NCBI GenBank assembly: GCA_963790085.1
Contig: CAWBNH010000007.1
Location: 1 to 60,237 of the forward strand
Direction of reading: 5' to 3'
Length of the DNA stretch: 60,237 bases
Origin: CAXMST01 sp963790085
GTDB taxonomy: Bacteria > Actinomycetota > Thermoleophilia > Solirubrobacterales > 70-9
Shown: positions 1 to 9,023 of the stretch, piece after piece
How positions within the stretch are numbered: position 1 is the stretch's first letter
Layout of the letters: the number at the start of each line of letters is the position of its first letter
Program-made: the position numbers and the translations under genes
Notes under the pieces: model-generated
Told to the model about the DNA's origin: nothing
The model's input: only the letters and a program-made list of their open reading frames with translations
The model's database searches: none

Positions 1-11
1 GGCTGAGCGGT

Positions 12-689
12 CTACGAAGGTAGTTGTATCGAGACCAGCCGCGCGAACACGGCATAGCGCTCGGCGGCACTGTAGAGCGGGTGGCAGGCGGTCAGGACGA
101 GTCGCTCGCTGCCCACGTTGCGGACGATGCCGACCGCCGTCGGCTCGACGATCCTCGACTTCTCGAACTCGTACTCGAAGGTCCCGTATGGCATCTCGAC
201 CGCGATCCGGTCGCCCTCGCCGAGCTCGTCGATCCGACGAAACGGAGCCCCGTAGGTTGTCCGGTGGCCCGCGATGCCGATCGTCTCGCCCTGACCCGGG
301 AGCGCGGTATCCGGGTAGCGGCCCGGCCCCTTCTTCAGCGCTTCGGTGTCGGTGCCCTCGATCACCACGTAGTCGAAGTCGGCCGCCGGGCTCTCGATCG
401 TGCCGATGCCCTCGCCGTTGCGGATCTCCGCTTCGAACTCGTTCGCGAGGCGCTTTGCGATCCTCGCCTTCGCCGCGCTCGACTGGGCCTCGGCGGTGCG
501 GTCCAGGTCGGTCCCTTCGAGGAAGCCCGAGGTAAGCGAGTCGAGCTCCGATCGTGCCTGGCCCTGCTTGAGCTCGACGTACAGTGCCGAGACCGGCTCC
601 TTCCACGCCAGTGTCAACCCGGCGTCGACCAGCAGGACCAGGCCGGCAGTGACCATCGCCACCGAGACGATCCTGAGAACGCGACGCAT
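12..689 (-). CDS. sortase family transpeptidase (class D/E-like)
   Basis: Probable membrane-anchored sortase, which would cleave a sorting motif in exported proteins and join them to a wall or pilus acceptor. One N-terminal membrane segment (about residues 4-26) precedes the sortase fold. The catalytic His lies in GHRTTYGAPFRR, the Cys in LTACHPLY and the conserved Arg in AAERYAVF. I chose the ATG at 689; an in-frame GTG at 719 adds ten residues and cannot be excluded. It is divergent from argG and its stop is next to the window edge, so its downstream partners are not visible. No obvious LPxTG-type substrate is encoded in the window. The family is clear; the class is inferred from the His and Cys motifs. 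Confidence 0.85.
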   Translation of the reverse strand: MRRVLRIVSVAMVTAGLVLLVDAGLTLAWKEPVSALYVELKQGQARSELDSLTSGFLEGTDLDRTAEAQSSAAKARIAKRLANEFEAEIRNGEGIGTIESPAADFDYVVIEGTDTEALKKGPGRYPDTALPGQGETIGIAGHRTTYGAPFRRIDELGEGDRIAVEMPYGTFEYEFEKSRIVEPTAVGIVRNVGSERLVLTACHPLYSAAERYAVFARLVSIQLPS

Positions 690-780
690 CGGCCAATGAT
701 TGCGGACCGGCGTCGCCACCCGGCACCACCCCGCTGAGCCACTCAGCGACCTCGATTTCGAGATGCCAGACTCTCGCTCG

Positions 781-2049
781 ATGAAGACCCCGGGAGAGCA
801 CTCGCCGACCGCCTCTTACGAGGCCGACCCTGCCTCGTTGGGCCGAGTCCTGCTGCTCTATTCGGGCGGTCTCGACACCAGCGTGATGTTGCGCTGGATT
901 CAGGAGCGCTACGGCTCCGAGATCGTCACGCTGACGGTCAATCTCGGGCAGCCGGGTGAGGACTACGAGGCGGTGACCCGCAAGGCCCGCGACCTCGGGG
1001 CCATCGATTCGATCGTGATCGACGCGCGCCAGGAGTTCGCAAGCGACTACGTGTTGCCGGCGATCCGGGCCAACGCGCTCTACGGAGGCGGCTATCCGCT
1101 GTTCACGGCCCTGGGCCGGCCGCTGATCGCCAAGCTCGCCGTCGAGCAGGCCCGCGAGCATGAATGCAGCACGGTGGCCCATGGCTGTACGGGCAAGGGC
1201 AACGATCAGGTGCGGATCGAGGCGACCGTGGCGACGCTCGCCCCGGAGCTGAAGCTGCTGGCCCCGGTCCGCGAATGGAAGATGGGCCGCGACGAGGAGA
1301 TCGCCTACGCCCGCGAGCACGGGATACCCGTCTCCGGCGGGACCAGCGCGGCGCCCTACTCGATCGACGACAACCTCTGGGGGCGATCCTCGGAGGGCAG
1401 GGCGATCGAGGATCTCGACCGACCGCCGCCGGACGACGTCTTCCAGCTCGTCACCCGACCCGAGGAGGCGCCGGATGAGCCCGAGTCGGTCGAGCTCGGT
1501 TTCGACGCGGGCGAGCCGGTCTCGATCGACGGCGAGGAGCTGCCGTTGGTGGAGCTGCTCGAGCGGGTCGGCCGGGTTGGCTGCCGCCACGGGATCGGCA
1601 TCGTCGACCACCTCGAGGACCGGATCGTCGGGCTCAAGGTCCGCGACATCTATGAGGTTCCCGCGGCCGCGATCGTGCTGGCTGCACACAGGGATCTCGA
1701 GAAGCTCGTCTCGACGATCCACCAGAACAACTACAAGTCGGCGCTGGAGACGCAGTGGGCCTACCTCTGTTACGCGGGCCTCTGGCACGAGCCGCTGCGA
1801 GGCGATCTCGATGCGTACATGCTCTCGGCGAACCGCTACGTGACCGGCCGGGTGACGGTCAAGCTCTACAAGGGCTCGGCGATGCCCGTCGCACGAAGCT
1901 CCCCGTTCGCCCTCTACGACAAGTCGCTGGCCAGCTTCGGCGGGTCCGGCGGCGAGTTCAGCCAGGAGGCCAGCCCGGGCTTCATCGAGCTGTTCTCCCT
2001 GCAGAGCCGGCTCGCGCACCGGATTCGCAACGCGCGGCCCCGCCGCTGA
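781..2049 (+). CDS. argG: argininosuccinate synthase
   Basis: Cytoplasmic enzyme joining citrulline and aspartate with ATP to give argininosuccinate, the penultimate arginine step. The ATP-pyrophosphatase loop YSGGLDTS is near the N-terminus, followed by GCTGKGNDQVR and SAAPYSIDDNLWGRS, all typical of ArgG. About 422 residues, close to the usual 400-450. The frame is open from 700, but that start would run over the divergent sortase gene. ATG 781 is preferred because CAGACT (767-772) sits 8 nt before it, matching the leaderless promoter pattern seen elsewhere here; ATG 763 is the alternative. The partner gene argH lies far away at 54.0 kb, so arginine genes are not clustered. Confidence 0.93.
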   Translation: MKTPGEHSPTASYEADPASLGRVLLLYSGGLDTSVMLRWIQERYGSEIVTLTVNLGQPGEDYEAVTRKARDLGAIDSIVIDARQEFASDYVLPAIRANALYGGGYPLFTALGRPLIAKLAVEQAREHECSTVAHGCTGKGNDQVRIEATVATLAPELKLLAPVREWKMGRDEEIAYAREHGIPVSGGTSAAPYSIDDNLWGRSSEGRAIEDLDRPPPDDVFQLVTRPEEAPDEPESVELGFDAGEPVSIDGEELPLVELLERVGRVGCRHGIGIVDHLEDRIVGLKVRDIYEVPAAAIVLAAHRDLEKLVSTIHQNNYKSALETQWAYLCYAGLWHEPLRGDLDAYMLSANRYVTGRVTVKLYKGSAMPVARSSPFALYDKSLASFGGSGGEFSQEASPGFIELFSLQSRLAHRIRNARPRR

Positions 2050-2097
2050 GATGCCGGCCGTCCCCCGACCGTGCCGAGCCGGTAGATTTCCCCGTCG

Positions 2098-2250
2098 ATG
2101 AGTGCTTTCTATGAGGCGGTGGGCCGGGTCGTCGTCACCTTCATCCGGGTGCGCTACCGGCGTCAGTTGCGGGTCGCCGGGGCGCTCGCGGTCGTCTCTG
2201 TACTCGTCGCCGGCTACCTGCTCGCCGGGCGTGAGGTCGAGGAGGGTTGA
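2098..2250 (+). CDS. small single-pass membrane protein (50 aa), hypothetical
   Basis: A 50-codon ORF 48 nt after argG. It has a short polar start, a basic stretch (RVRYRRQLRVAG), one strongly hydrophobic segment (about residues 26-43) and an acidic tail ending REVEEG. This is the layout of a small single-span membrane protein with a positively charged flank. TAGATT lies at 2083-2088, 9 nt before the ATG, like the leaderless promoters seen elsewhere in the window. I do not recognise a family. Coding is supported by the coherent membrane topology and promoter spacing rather than by homology. Confidence 0.5.
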   Translation: MSAFYEAVGRVVVTFIRVRYRRQLRVAGALAVVSVLVAGYLLAGREVEEG

Positions 2251-2276
2251 GACCGCCCGGAGAGCGCCTCGCTCCC

Positions 2277-2305
2277 TTGACAGCAGGTGCGAGGTGTGCG
2301 ATGCT
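2277..2305 (+). promoter_or_regulatory. candidate sigma-70-type promoter for the sugar transferase
   Basis: TTGACA at 2277-2282, 17 nt, then GATGCT at 2300-2305. The -35 is a perfect consensus hexamer and the spacing is ideal. It would give a leader of about 110 nt before the ATG at 2424. Confidence 0.5.
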
Positions 2306-2312
2306 CCGCAGT

Positions 2313-2331
2313 CCTGGAGCCGTTCTCCAGG
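2313..2331 (+). other. hairpin at the start of the sugar-transferase leader
   Basis: CCTGGAG (2313-2319), loop CCGTT, CTCCAGG (2325-2331): a 7-bp perfect stem at the predicted transcript 5' end. It may stabilise or regulate the mRNA; the role is unknown. Confidence 0.4.
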
Positions 2332-2423
2332 GCGCCCGTCTCCGCTGGGGCCAGCCGAGTCGCACGGGTGTTGAGTTCGCTGCGGCCGCGCGCGCCCGGC
2401 GAGGATAGGGCCCAGGGAGGCAA

Positions 2424-4028
2424 ATGTCTCAGACAGACTCGCCAGGTGGGATCTCCGACGAGCAGCTTCCCCGCAGCGCAGCGTCTGATTCGAGCCAGGT
2501 CAGGGATGAGTTTCCGGCCCGTTTGAGCCTCGTTCCGGCGGGGATTCGAAGGAGCCACGCGGTTCAGAATGCCGGCGTCATCGCGCCGGCCCTCGCCGCC
2601 GCCGTGGCCTCGTTCGTGCTGGGCGGCCAGGATGCCGATGCGCTCGCGCGCGCCGCGGTGCTCGGCCTCGCGATCCTCTCCACCGCACTCCTGCTCAAGG
2701 GCTTCACCTACCCGCACCGCCTGATGCCGGTCTCGCGCCTGCTGGTCGCACTGCTGCCGGCCCTGGTCGGCGGCTTCGTGGCGGGCGTTCTCGCGATCTC
2801 CGACGCCTACAACCTCGCGGCGACCGGCCTGCTGCCCGCAACCCTGATCGCGATCGCGGTCGCGATCGCGGTCGAGGTCGGTGGCTCCGCGTTCCTCGCC
2901 GCCAGGCCGATGCGGGTTGCAGTCCTCGGCTCGCCCGCGTTTGCATCGGCCCTGAAGCTCGAGGTCGAGGCTGGAAGCGTCGAGCACGTCGAGGTGATCG
3001 GATGGCTCAACATCGAGGGCGAGAGCCAGACCGCCGGCGCCGAGATGCAGATCGGCACCCTCGACTCGATTCGGGCCGCGATTACCGAGCACCAGGTCGA
3101 CCTTCTCGTCAGAGGCCCGTCGATGGGCGAGCCGGCGGTGAGCCGCAAGACCTACCAGGAGATCGCCGAGGGCTGCATCGACCTTCCGGTGCGGATGATC
3201 GACGGGAGCCAGTTCTACGAGCGCCTGTTCGGACACGTACCCCTCGGGACGATCGATTCCGACTGGTTCCTGTACCTGATGCATCCCAGCTTCGAGGGCT
3301 CCTCGACGGTCACCAAGCGGGCATTCGACCTGATTGGCGCGAGCTTGGCCGCGATCGTCGCGCTGCCCCTGATCGCGATCGCGGCGCTGGCGATCAAGCT
3401 CGAGGACCGGGGCCCGATCCTCTACCGCCAGGTGCGGATGGGCGAGGGTGGCCGTGAGTACATGATCCTCAAGCTGCGCACCATGCGACAGGACGCGGAG
3501 CGCGACGGGCCTCAGTGGACCGCCGCCGGAGACCGCCGCGTCACCAGGGTCGGGAGAGTGCTCCGGCGCAGCCACGTCGATGAGCTCCCGCAGCTCTTCA
3601 ACGTCTTCGCCGGCGACATGACGCTCGTCGGCCCGCGGCCCGAGCGCCCCGAGATGATTGCCGAGCTCGAGCATCTGTTCCCGCACTACACCCGGCGCCA
3701 CCTGGTCAAGCCCGGGGTGACCGGCTGGGCGCAGGTCCGTTGCGGCTATGCCGGCTCGGAGCTGGGCACGGCCTGGAAGCTCTGCCACGACCTCTTCTAC
3801 CTGAAGCATCGCAACACGATGGCCGATGTGCTGATCATGATCGAGACCATCGCGATAGCTGCGATGGACGCCCACCGCCCGCTCCGGGCGCCACAGGCGC
3901 GGTTCCTCTGGGACCAGAGCAGGGGCGTTCGCGAAGAGCCCGCCGCTGCGGCGGCGGGTGGGCCCGCCGCGGTGCTCGGCGACAAGGCCACGCTGCAGGT
4001 TCCCGAGATCGGTCACGTCAGCGGCTAG
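2424..4028 (+). CDS. polyprenyl-phosphate sugar-1-phosphate transferase (WbaP/PssY type)
   Basis: Membrane enzyme predicted to move a sugar-1-phosphate from a nucleotide sugar to undecaprenyl phosphate, the first step of exopolysaccharide or O-glycan assembly. It has 534 residues: a polar N-terminus, four hydrophobic segments (about 50-67, 74-92, 104-125, 133-155), a CoA-binding/Rossmann-like middle domain (about 162-275), and a C-terminal bacterial sugar transferase domain (about 298-490) with LKLRTMRQDAE, DELPQLFNVF and GPRPERPE. ATG 2424 has a good Shine-Dalgarno (AGGGAGG). No glycosyltransferase or flippase genes are next to it, so it is an orphan initiating enzyme here; the sugar specificity is not readable. 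Confidence 0.9.
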   Translation: MSQTDSPGGISDEQLPRSAASDSSQVRDEFPARLSLVPAGIRRSHAVQNAGVIAPALAAAVASFVLGGQDADALARAAVLGLAILSTALLLKGFTYPHRLMPVSRLLVALLPALVGGFVAGVLAISDAYNLAATGLLPATLIAIAVAIAVEVGGSAFLAARPMRVAVLGSPAFASALKLEVEAGSVEHVEVIGWLNIEGESQTAGAEMQIGTLDSIRAAITEHQVDLLVRGPSMGEPAVSRKTYQEIAEGCIDLPVRMIDGSQFYERLFGHVPLGTIDSDWFLYLMHPSFEGSSTVTKRAFDLIGASLAAIVALPLIAIAALAIKLEDRGPILYRQVRMGEGGREYMILKLRTMRQDAERDGPQWTAAGDRRVTRVGRVLRRSHVDELPQLFNVFAGDMTLVGPRPERPEMIAELEHLFPHYTRRHLVKPGVTGWAQVRCGYAGSELGTAWKLCHDLFYLKHRNTMADVLIMIETIAIAAMDAHRPLRAPQARFLWDQSRGVREEPAAAAAGGPAAVLGDKATLQVPEIGHVSG

Positions 4029-4144
4029 TCCGGCCGGCCCGACGCCCTGACGCGCCCGGGCCCCCCACCAGCTCGTCCGAGCGGGCCCGCATCGGCCGTC
4101 GCGGACAGCTGCCGGATGCGCGCGAATCGTTCCGCGCCCGCGGC

Positions 4145-4150
4145 TACTGT
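4145..4150 (+). promoter_or_regulatory. -10 element, leaderless (coiled-coil gene)
   Basis: TACTGT ends 6 nt before the ATG at 4157. No Shine-Dalgarno is present in between. Confidence 0.4.
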
Positions 4151-4156
4151 TAGCCG

Positions 4157-5386
4157 ATGCCCGAGGGGTCCACACCAGTGCCCGGAGGAGAGGGTCCGGA
4201 CGCGATCGGCGCCGACGAGCGCATGCGCGAGGCAAGGCGGTCAATCGACGAGTTCGTGGCCGGGCTCGACGCGCGGGCCGGCGGCCCGCCTCGTGGCGCG
4301 GCCGGTGCGGGCCCCGATCCGCCGGCCGTGCCGCAGCCGCCCGCCGTCGGGCCGCCGGCGGGCGAGTCGTTCGACGAGGCCCTGGATCGCCGGGTGCGTG
4401 CCGAGGCGGCGGCGATCGAGTCGCGGCTGAGCGAGCACATCGCTGAGCGCGTGCGCGCCGCGGAGCTCCGTCTGGGCCCGCAGTCGGAGGCGCCGGGGTC
4501 GGCAGCGCCGGCCGACCCGGGCGCCGGTGAGCTCGAGGCCGTGCGGGCCGAGCTGCGCGCGGCGCACGGCGACGCGCTCGCGCGGATCGAGCAGCTCCGC
4601 TCGGAGCTGCTGGCCGGAAGCGGTGCAGCCGACGCCGAGGCGTATGTGGCGCAGGGCCGAGATCGGGTGCTGGCCCGCGTCGACGCATGGGTCGCCGAGC
4701 GCGTCGAGGGCGCGCTGGCCCAGCAGCTCGCGCTCCTGACCACCGAGCTCAGGGCGGAGGCGGCCGCCGCGGTGCAGGAGGCCGCGGGTCGTGCGGGAGC
4801 GGGGCTCGAGGCTCGTGCCGCCGGGCTCGAGGCCGAGGTCGGCGAGCTCCGCGAGGACCTCTCGAAGCGGGGCATCAAGCGACATCGGCAGCGGCTCGAC
4901 GACGACCACGAGAAGCTGCTCACCGAAGCGCGGGCTGGTCTCAAGCTCGAGGCCGAGCAGCTCGGCACCTGGCTCGGATCGACGGCGCGGGTGGCCGAGA
5001 CCGGTGCCGAGAGCCGGATTCGAACGCTGATCGACGAGGCTGGTGAATCACTGGCAAAGGTGCGGGAGACCCTCGGGGACGAGTTCCGCAGACTGGCCTG
5101 GGAGACGGGGGAGGAGTTCGAGCGGCGGATCGAGCAACGCTTCACGATCCTCGAGCGGGAGCTGCTGATGACGGTCGAGGCGGCCGAGGCGGCCGCCGGG
5201 CAACGGCTGGCCGAGGCGGTCGAGGACGCAGGCGCCAGGCTGCGGGCGGTCGATTCAGCGCAGGAGCGGGAACTGCGGATCCGGGATCGGGTGCAGCGCG
5301 CGCGGGAGCAGGCGGAGCGCCGGGTCCGCGAAGCTGAGCGGCGGCTGGCGGATGTGCTCGACGGGCTCGAGCCAACCGGGCACTGA
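4157..5386 (+). CDS. Ala/Glu/Arg-rich coiled-coil protein, function unknown
   Basis: 409 residues. The first ~90 residues are Gly/Pro/Ala-rich and likely disordered; from about 100 to the end the protein is long Ala-Glu-Arg-Leu helices with heptad-like spacing, so an extended coiled coil. It has no signal peptide, membrane segment or enzymatic motif. It lies 93 nt upstream of dnaE on the same strand but is separated by a hairpin and repeats, so it need not be co-transcribed. A cytoskeletal or chromosome-organising role is conceivable but unsupported. The opposite strand is also open for a long way, but that reading is Ser/Arg-rich low complexity and is a shadow of this gene. Confidence 0.75.
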   Translation: MPEGSTPVPGGEGPDAIGADERMREARRSIDEFVAGLDARAGGPPRGAAGAGPDPPAVPQPPAVGPPAGESFDEALDRRVRAEAAAIESRLSEHIAERVRAAELRLGPQSEAPGSAAPADPGAGELEAVRAELRAAHGDALARIEQLRSELLAGSGAADAEAYVAQGRDRVLARVDAWVAERVEGALAQQLALLTTELRAEAAAAVQEAAGRAGAGLEARAAGLEAEVGELREDLSKRGIKRHRQRLDDDHEKLLTEARAGLKLEAEQLGTWLGSTARVAETGAESRIRTLIDEAGESLAKVRETLGDEFRRLAWETGEEFERRIEQRFTILERELLMTVEAAEAAAGQRLAEAVEDAGARLRAVDSAQERELRIRDRVQRAREQAERRVREAERRLADVLDGLEPTGH

Positions 5387-5411
5387 CCGCGCGCCGCGCC
5401 TGCCGCAAGTT

Positions 5412-5425
5412 GCGGGAAGACCCGC
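5412..5425 (+). terminator. hairpin after the coiled-coil gene
   Basis: GCGGG-AAGA-CCCGC, 26 nt past the stop, overlapping a second inverted repeat CCGCAA-G-TTGCGG (5403-5415). There is no T-run, so intrinsic termination is uncertain. Confidence 0.3.
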
Positions 5426-5442
5426 CGGGGCGCCTCCGGAAC

Positions 5443-5470
5443 GCCGGTTGGCATCTGAGCCGGTTGGCAT
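5443..5470 (+). repeat. tandem 12-bp direct repeat upstream of dnaE
   Basis: GCCGGTTGGCAT occurs at 5443-5454 and again at 5459-5470, separated by CTGA. The second copy ends 9 nt before the dnaE start. The 16-bp period places the copies about 1.5 helical turns apart. It is a candidate regulator-binding site. Confidence 0.55.
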
Positions 5471-5479
5471 GATGGCCCG

Positions 5480-8400
5480 ATGAGCGGGAGCGCTGCACAT
5501 CTTCATGTCCACAGCGAGTACTCGCTGCTCGACGGCGCGAACAAGATCGACGCGATGGCCGCTCGGGCGGCGGAGCTCGGGATGCCGGCGCTCGGCCTCA
5601 CCGACCACGGAGTCATGAACGGCGCGGTGGAGCTCTACCAGGCCTGCCGGGCCCACGGCATCAAGCCGATCATCGGTCTCGAGGCCTATCTGGTCGGCGA
5701 CGTCGAAGAGATCAAGAGCAAGGCCCGCTGGGAGCGCAACCACCTGACCCTGCTGGCCGCCGACAACACCGGCTTTCAGAACCTCGTCAAGCTCAGCTCG
5801 GCGGGCTTCCTCGAGGGCTTCGCGCGCGGCAAGGCCAATGTCGACCTGGCGATGCTGGAGCGCTACTCGGAGGGGGTCATCGCGCTGACCGGATGCCTGC
5901 AGTCCCGGTTCTGCCGCCGGATCGTCGAGGACCGTCCCCGGGAGGCCCGGGAGCACGCCGAGCAGCTGCTCGGGATCTTCGGGCGAGAGAACGTCTACTT
6001 CGAGCTTCAGGTCAACGGGATCGCGGACCAGGACAAGGCGAACGAGGGCGTCGAGCGGGTTGCGCGCGAGCTCGGTAGCCCGCTCGTCGGCACCGCCGAC
6101 GTCCACTATCTGCGCCGCGAGGACTACAACAACCACGCGGCGTTGCTCTGCGTGCAGACGAAGTCGACGCTGGAGAGCCCGAAGCTCCGCTTCGACACGA
6201 ACGAGTTCTATCTGAAGAGCTCGGATGAGATGGCGGAAGCGTTCGCACCCTGGCCCGAGGCCGTGCCGAACACGCTCGAGATCGCCGACCGCTGCGACGT
6301 CGAGATCAAGCTCGGGGAGATGCTGCTGCCGCGGTTCCCTACGCCCGACGGCTCCGAGCCCGGCGAGATGCTGCTCGGGGTCGCGAGGGAGGGGTTGGCA
6401 CGACGCTACGGCGATCCACCCCCGGCAGCGGCGGTCGAGCGCCTCGACTACGAGCTCAGCGTGATCGAGGAGATGGGCTTCCCCTCGTACTTCCTGATCG
6501 TCTGGGACTTCGTCCGCTACGCGAAGGAGAACGGAATCGCCGTCGGGCCCGGGCGCGGATCGGCGGCCGGATCGATCGTCGCCTACTCACTCGGCATCAC
6601 CGATCTCGATCCACTCGCCAACGACCTGCTGTTCGAGCGATTCCTGAACCCGGCGCGCAAGTCGATGCCGGACATCGACATCGACTTCTCGGTCCGTGGC
6701 CGTGAGCAGGTGATCCGCTACGTCACCGAGAAGTACGGGCGCGAATCGGTGGCACAGATCGTCACCTTCGGCAGGATGGCACCACGGGCCGCCACCAGGG
6801 ACGCTGCGCGCGTGCTCGGCTTCGACTACGGCACCGGGGACCGCGTCGCAAAGCTGATCCCGGAGCCGATCATGGGCCGCAGCCCCAGCTTCGACGAGTG
6901 CTTGAAGAGCGGAGCGGATCTGCGCAAGGCCTACGACTCCGAGGGCGATACGCGTCAGATCGTCGACACGGCCCGCGGGCTCGAGGGCATAGTCCGCAAC
7001 CACTCGATCCACGCCGCGGCCGTCGTGATCGCCGACCGGCCGCTGCAGGAGGCGGTACCTCTGCAGCTTGCCGAGGACCGCAGCGCGGCAAAGGATGGGG
7101 AGCGCTCCTACAAGATCGTCACCCAGTACTCGATGGTGCCGGTCGAGGAGATCGGCCTGCTGAAGATGGACTTCCTCGGCCTCCGAAACCTCGACGTGAT
7201 CGAGGACGCTGTCCGGATCGTCGAGCGGTCACGAGGTGAGAGGATCGAGGTCGAGGCGCTCCCGCTGGACGACCCGAAGACATACGAGATGCTCGCCCGC
7301 GGCGATTCGGTCGGCGTCTTCCAGCTCGAGTCCGAGGGGATGCGTGACGCGCTTCGCAAGGTGCGGCCGACGGCCTTTGAGGACATCGTCGCGCTCGTCT
7401 CCCTCTACCGCCCCGGCGCGATGCGATACATCGACGACTACGCCCGCGGCAAGCGGGATCCCTCCTCGGTCACCTACAAGGACGAGCGCCTGCGGCCGAT
7501 CACCGAGGCGACCTACGGCTGCTGCATCTACCAGGAGCAGCTGATGGAGATCGCCAAGCAGATGGCGGGCTTCTCCGGGGCCGAGGCTGACGACCTGCGC
7601 AAGGCGATCGGCAAGAAGAAGCGCGAGATGATGGCGCGGATGGAGTCGAAGTTCCTGGAGGGGACCGCCGCCTCGGGGACCGATCGGTCGGTGGCCGTCG
7701 ACCTCTGGTCGCTGATGACCGCCGCCGCCGACTACTCGTTCAACAAGTCGCACGCGGCCTGCTACGCGCTGATCGCGTACCGCACGGCCTACCTGAAGGC
7801 CAACTACCCGGCCGAGTACATGGCCGCCGTGATCAGCTCGGTGATGTCGACCAAGGACAAGGTCCCGTTCTTCGTCAACCGTTGCGAGGAGATGGGGATC
7901 GAGGTGATGCCCCCTGACGTCAATACGTCCGACCACGGGTTCGTGGTCAGCGGCAACAAGATTCGGTTCGGACTCGACGCGGTCAAGAACGTCGGCTACT
8001 CGGCGGTCGAGTCGATCATCGAGGCGCGTCAGGAGCGCCCGTTCGAGTCGCTCTGGGACTTCTGCGAGCGCGTCGACACCGCCGCGGTCAACAAGCGGGC
8101 GATCGAGTGCCTGATCAAGTGCGGCGCCCTCGATTCGACCGGCGCATCGCGCAGGGTGATGCTCGAGCGGCTGCCCGACGCGCAGTCCGCCGGCCAGAAG
8201 TCCCAGGAGGACGCGCTCCGTGGCCAGGGCTCGATCTTCGCGCTCGAGGACGCCTCCGGTGCGCCCGGCGCCCGGCCCCAGCATCCGCCGTTGATCGGGG
8301 AGGAGGCCGATCAGCGCGAGCTGCTGCGGATGGAGAAGGAGACGCTCGGCACGTTCCTCAGCGACCACCCGCTCTCGGAGGTTCGTGATGCGATGCGCGT

Positions 8401-8977
8401 CAAGACCGACTGCTCGCTGACCGATCTCGAGGGCAAGCCCGACGGTGCCTGGGTTACGGTCGGCGGGATCGTCACCGAGTGCAAGAAGATCCGGACCAAG
8501 AGCGGCAGCAACATGATGTTCGCCACGCTCGACGACCTCGAGGGCAGGGTCGAGTTGATCCTGTTCGCGAAGTCGCTCGAGAAGTCCGGCGATGCGATCG
8601 ACGCCGACGCGGTGGTGCTGGTCCGCGGCCGGGTCGATCACAAGGACCGCGGGGAGACGAAGCTGATCGTTCAGGACGTCGAGCCGTTCGAGCCGGATGC
8701 GGACGAGCTCGATGCCGCGAAAGCAAAGGTCGACGAGCTCGACCGCCGCGAGCCGCTGTTGCTGCAGCTCGACGCCGCCCGGTTCGGGCTCGGGATCATC
8801 TCCGAGCTGAAGGCGGTGTTCGCGGACTTCCCGGGCGAGTCGGAGGTCGTGATCGAGATGAAGACCCGCGAGGGGATCCGCAAGCTCCGCTTCGGCGAGG
8901 ACTATCGAGTCGCCCCCTCCGCCGGGCTCCGGGCCGAGCTCGACGAGTTGCTCGGCAGCCGATCGATCGCCGCCTAG
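5480..8977 (+). CDS. dnaE: DNA polymerase III alpha subunit
   Basis: Replicative polymerase, 1165 residues, normal for DnaE1. The N-terminal PHP domain begins HLHVHSEYSLLDGA; all nine metal ligands expected of an active PHP exonuclease appear to be present (H9, H11, D18, H43, E68, H88, C139, D207, H209), so intrinsic proofreading is plausible, as known for mycobacterial DnaE1. The polymerase core follows with GPGRGSAAGSIV and the catalytic MPDIDIDFS. A helix-hairpin-helix region and an OB fold (VTVGGIVTECKKIRT) lie in the last third. ATG 5480 gives the standard start; no Shine-Dalgarno is evident. A tandem 12-bp repeat lies immediately upstream. Confidence 0.97.
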   Translation: MSGSAAHLHVHSEYSLLDGANKIDAMAARAAELGMPALGLTDHGVMNGAVELYQACRAHGIKPIIGLEAYLVGDVEEIKSKARWERNHLTLLAADNTGFQNLVKLSSAGFLEGFARGKANVDLAMLERYSEGVIALTGCLQSRFCRRIVEDRPREAREHAEQLLGIFGRENVYFELQVNGIADQDKANEGVERVARELGSPLVGTADVHYLRREDYNNHAALLCVQTKSTLESPKLRFDTNEFYLKSSDEMAEAFAPWPEAVPNTLEIADRCDVEIKLGEMLLPRFPTPDGSEPGEMLLGVAREGLARRYGDPPPAAAVERLDYELSVIEEMGFPSYFLIVWDFVRYAKENGIAVGPGRGSAAGSIVAYSLGITDLDPLANDLLFERFLNPARKSMPDIDIDFSVRGREQVIRYVTEKYGRESVAQIVTFGRMAPRAATRDAARVLGFDYGTGDRVAKLIPEPIMGRSPSFDECLKSGADLRKAYDSEGDTRQIVDTARGLEGIVRNHSIHAAAVVIADRPLQEAVPLQLAEDRSAAKDGERSYKIVTQYSMVPVEEIGLLKMDFLGLRNLDVIEDAVRIVERSRGERIEVEALPLDDPKTYEMLARGDSVGVFQLESEGMRDALRKVRPTAFEDIVALVSLYRPGAMRYIDDYARGKRDPSSVTYKDERLRPITEATYGCCIYQEQLMEIAKQMAGFSGAEADDLRKAIGKKKREMMARMESKFLEGTAASGTDRSVAVDLWSLMTAAADYSFNKSHAACYALIAYRTAYLKANYPAEYMAAVISSVMSTKDKVPFFVNRCEEMGIEVMPPDVNTSDHGFVVSGNKIRFGLDAVKNVGYSAVESIIEARQERPFESLWDFCERVDTAAVNKRAIECLIKCGALDSTGASRRVMLERLPDAQSAGQKSQEDALRGQGSIFALEDASGAPGARPQHPPLIGEEADQRELLRMEKETLGTFLSDHPLSEVRDAMRVKTDCSLTDLEGKPDGAWVTVGGIVTECKKIRTKSGSNMMFATLDDLEGRVELILFAKSLEKSGDAIDADAVVLVRGRVDHKDRGETKLIVQDVEPFEPDADELDAAKAKVDELDRREPLLLQLDAARFGLGIISELKAVFADFPGESEVVIEMKTREGIRKLRFGEDYRVAPSAGLRAELDELLGSRSIAA

Positions 8978-9009
8978 GACCTGGCCGGCGACGGGCGTCG
9001 CCGGCTCCG

Positions 9010-9015
9010 TAGACT
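9010..9015 (+). promoter_or_regulatory. -10 element, leaderless (Cys-rich protein)
   Basis: TAGACT ends 8 nt before the ATG at 9024. Confidence 0.5.
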
Positions 9016-9023
9016 GCAGGCGT

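Noticed and set aside
2848..2875. Repeated GCGATCGC-like octamers
   Set aside because: They encode Ile-Ala-Val repeats in a membrane helix; no intergenic copies, so not a HIP1-like element.
2214..4688. 824-codon open frame on the minus strand
   Set aside because: It is Arg/Ala/Gly-rich, lies opposite the sugar transferase and coiled-coil genes, and has no recognisable domain: a GC-rich shadow frame.
4150..5454. 434-codon Ser/Arg-rich open frame on the minus strand
   Set aside because: Low-complexity mirror of the coiled-coil gene; composition comes from the codon structure of the plus strand.
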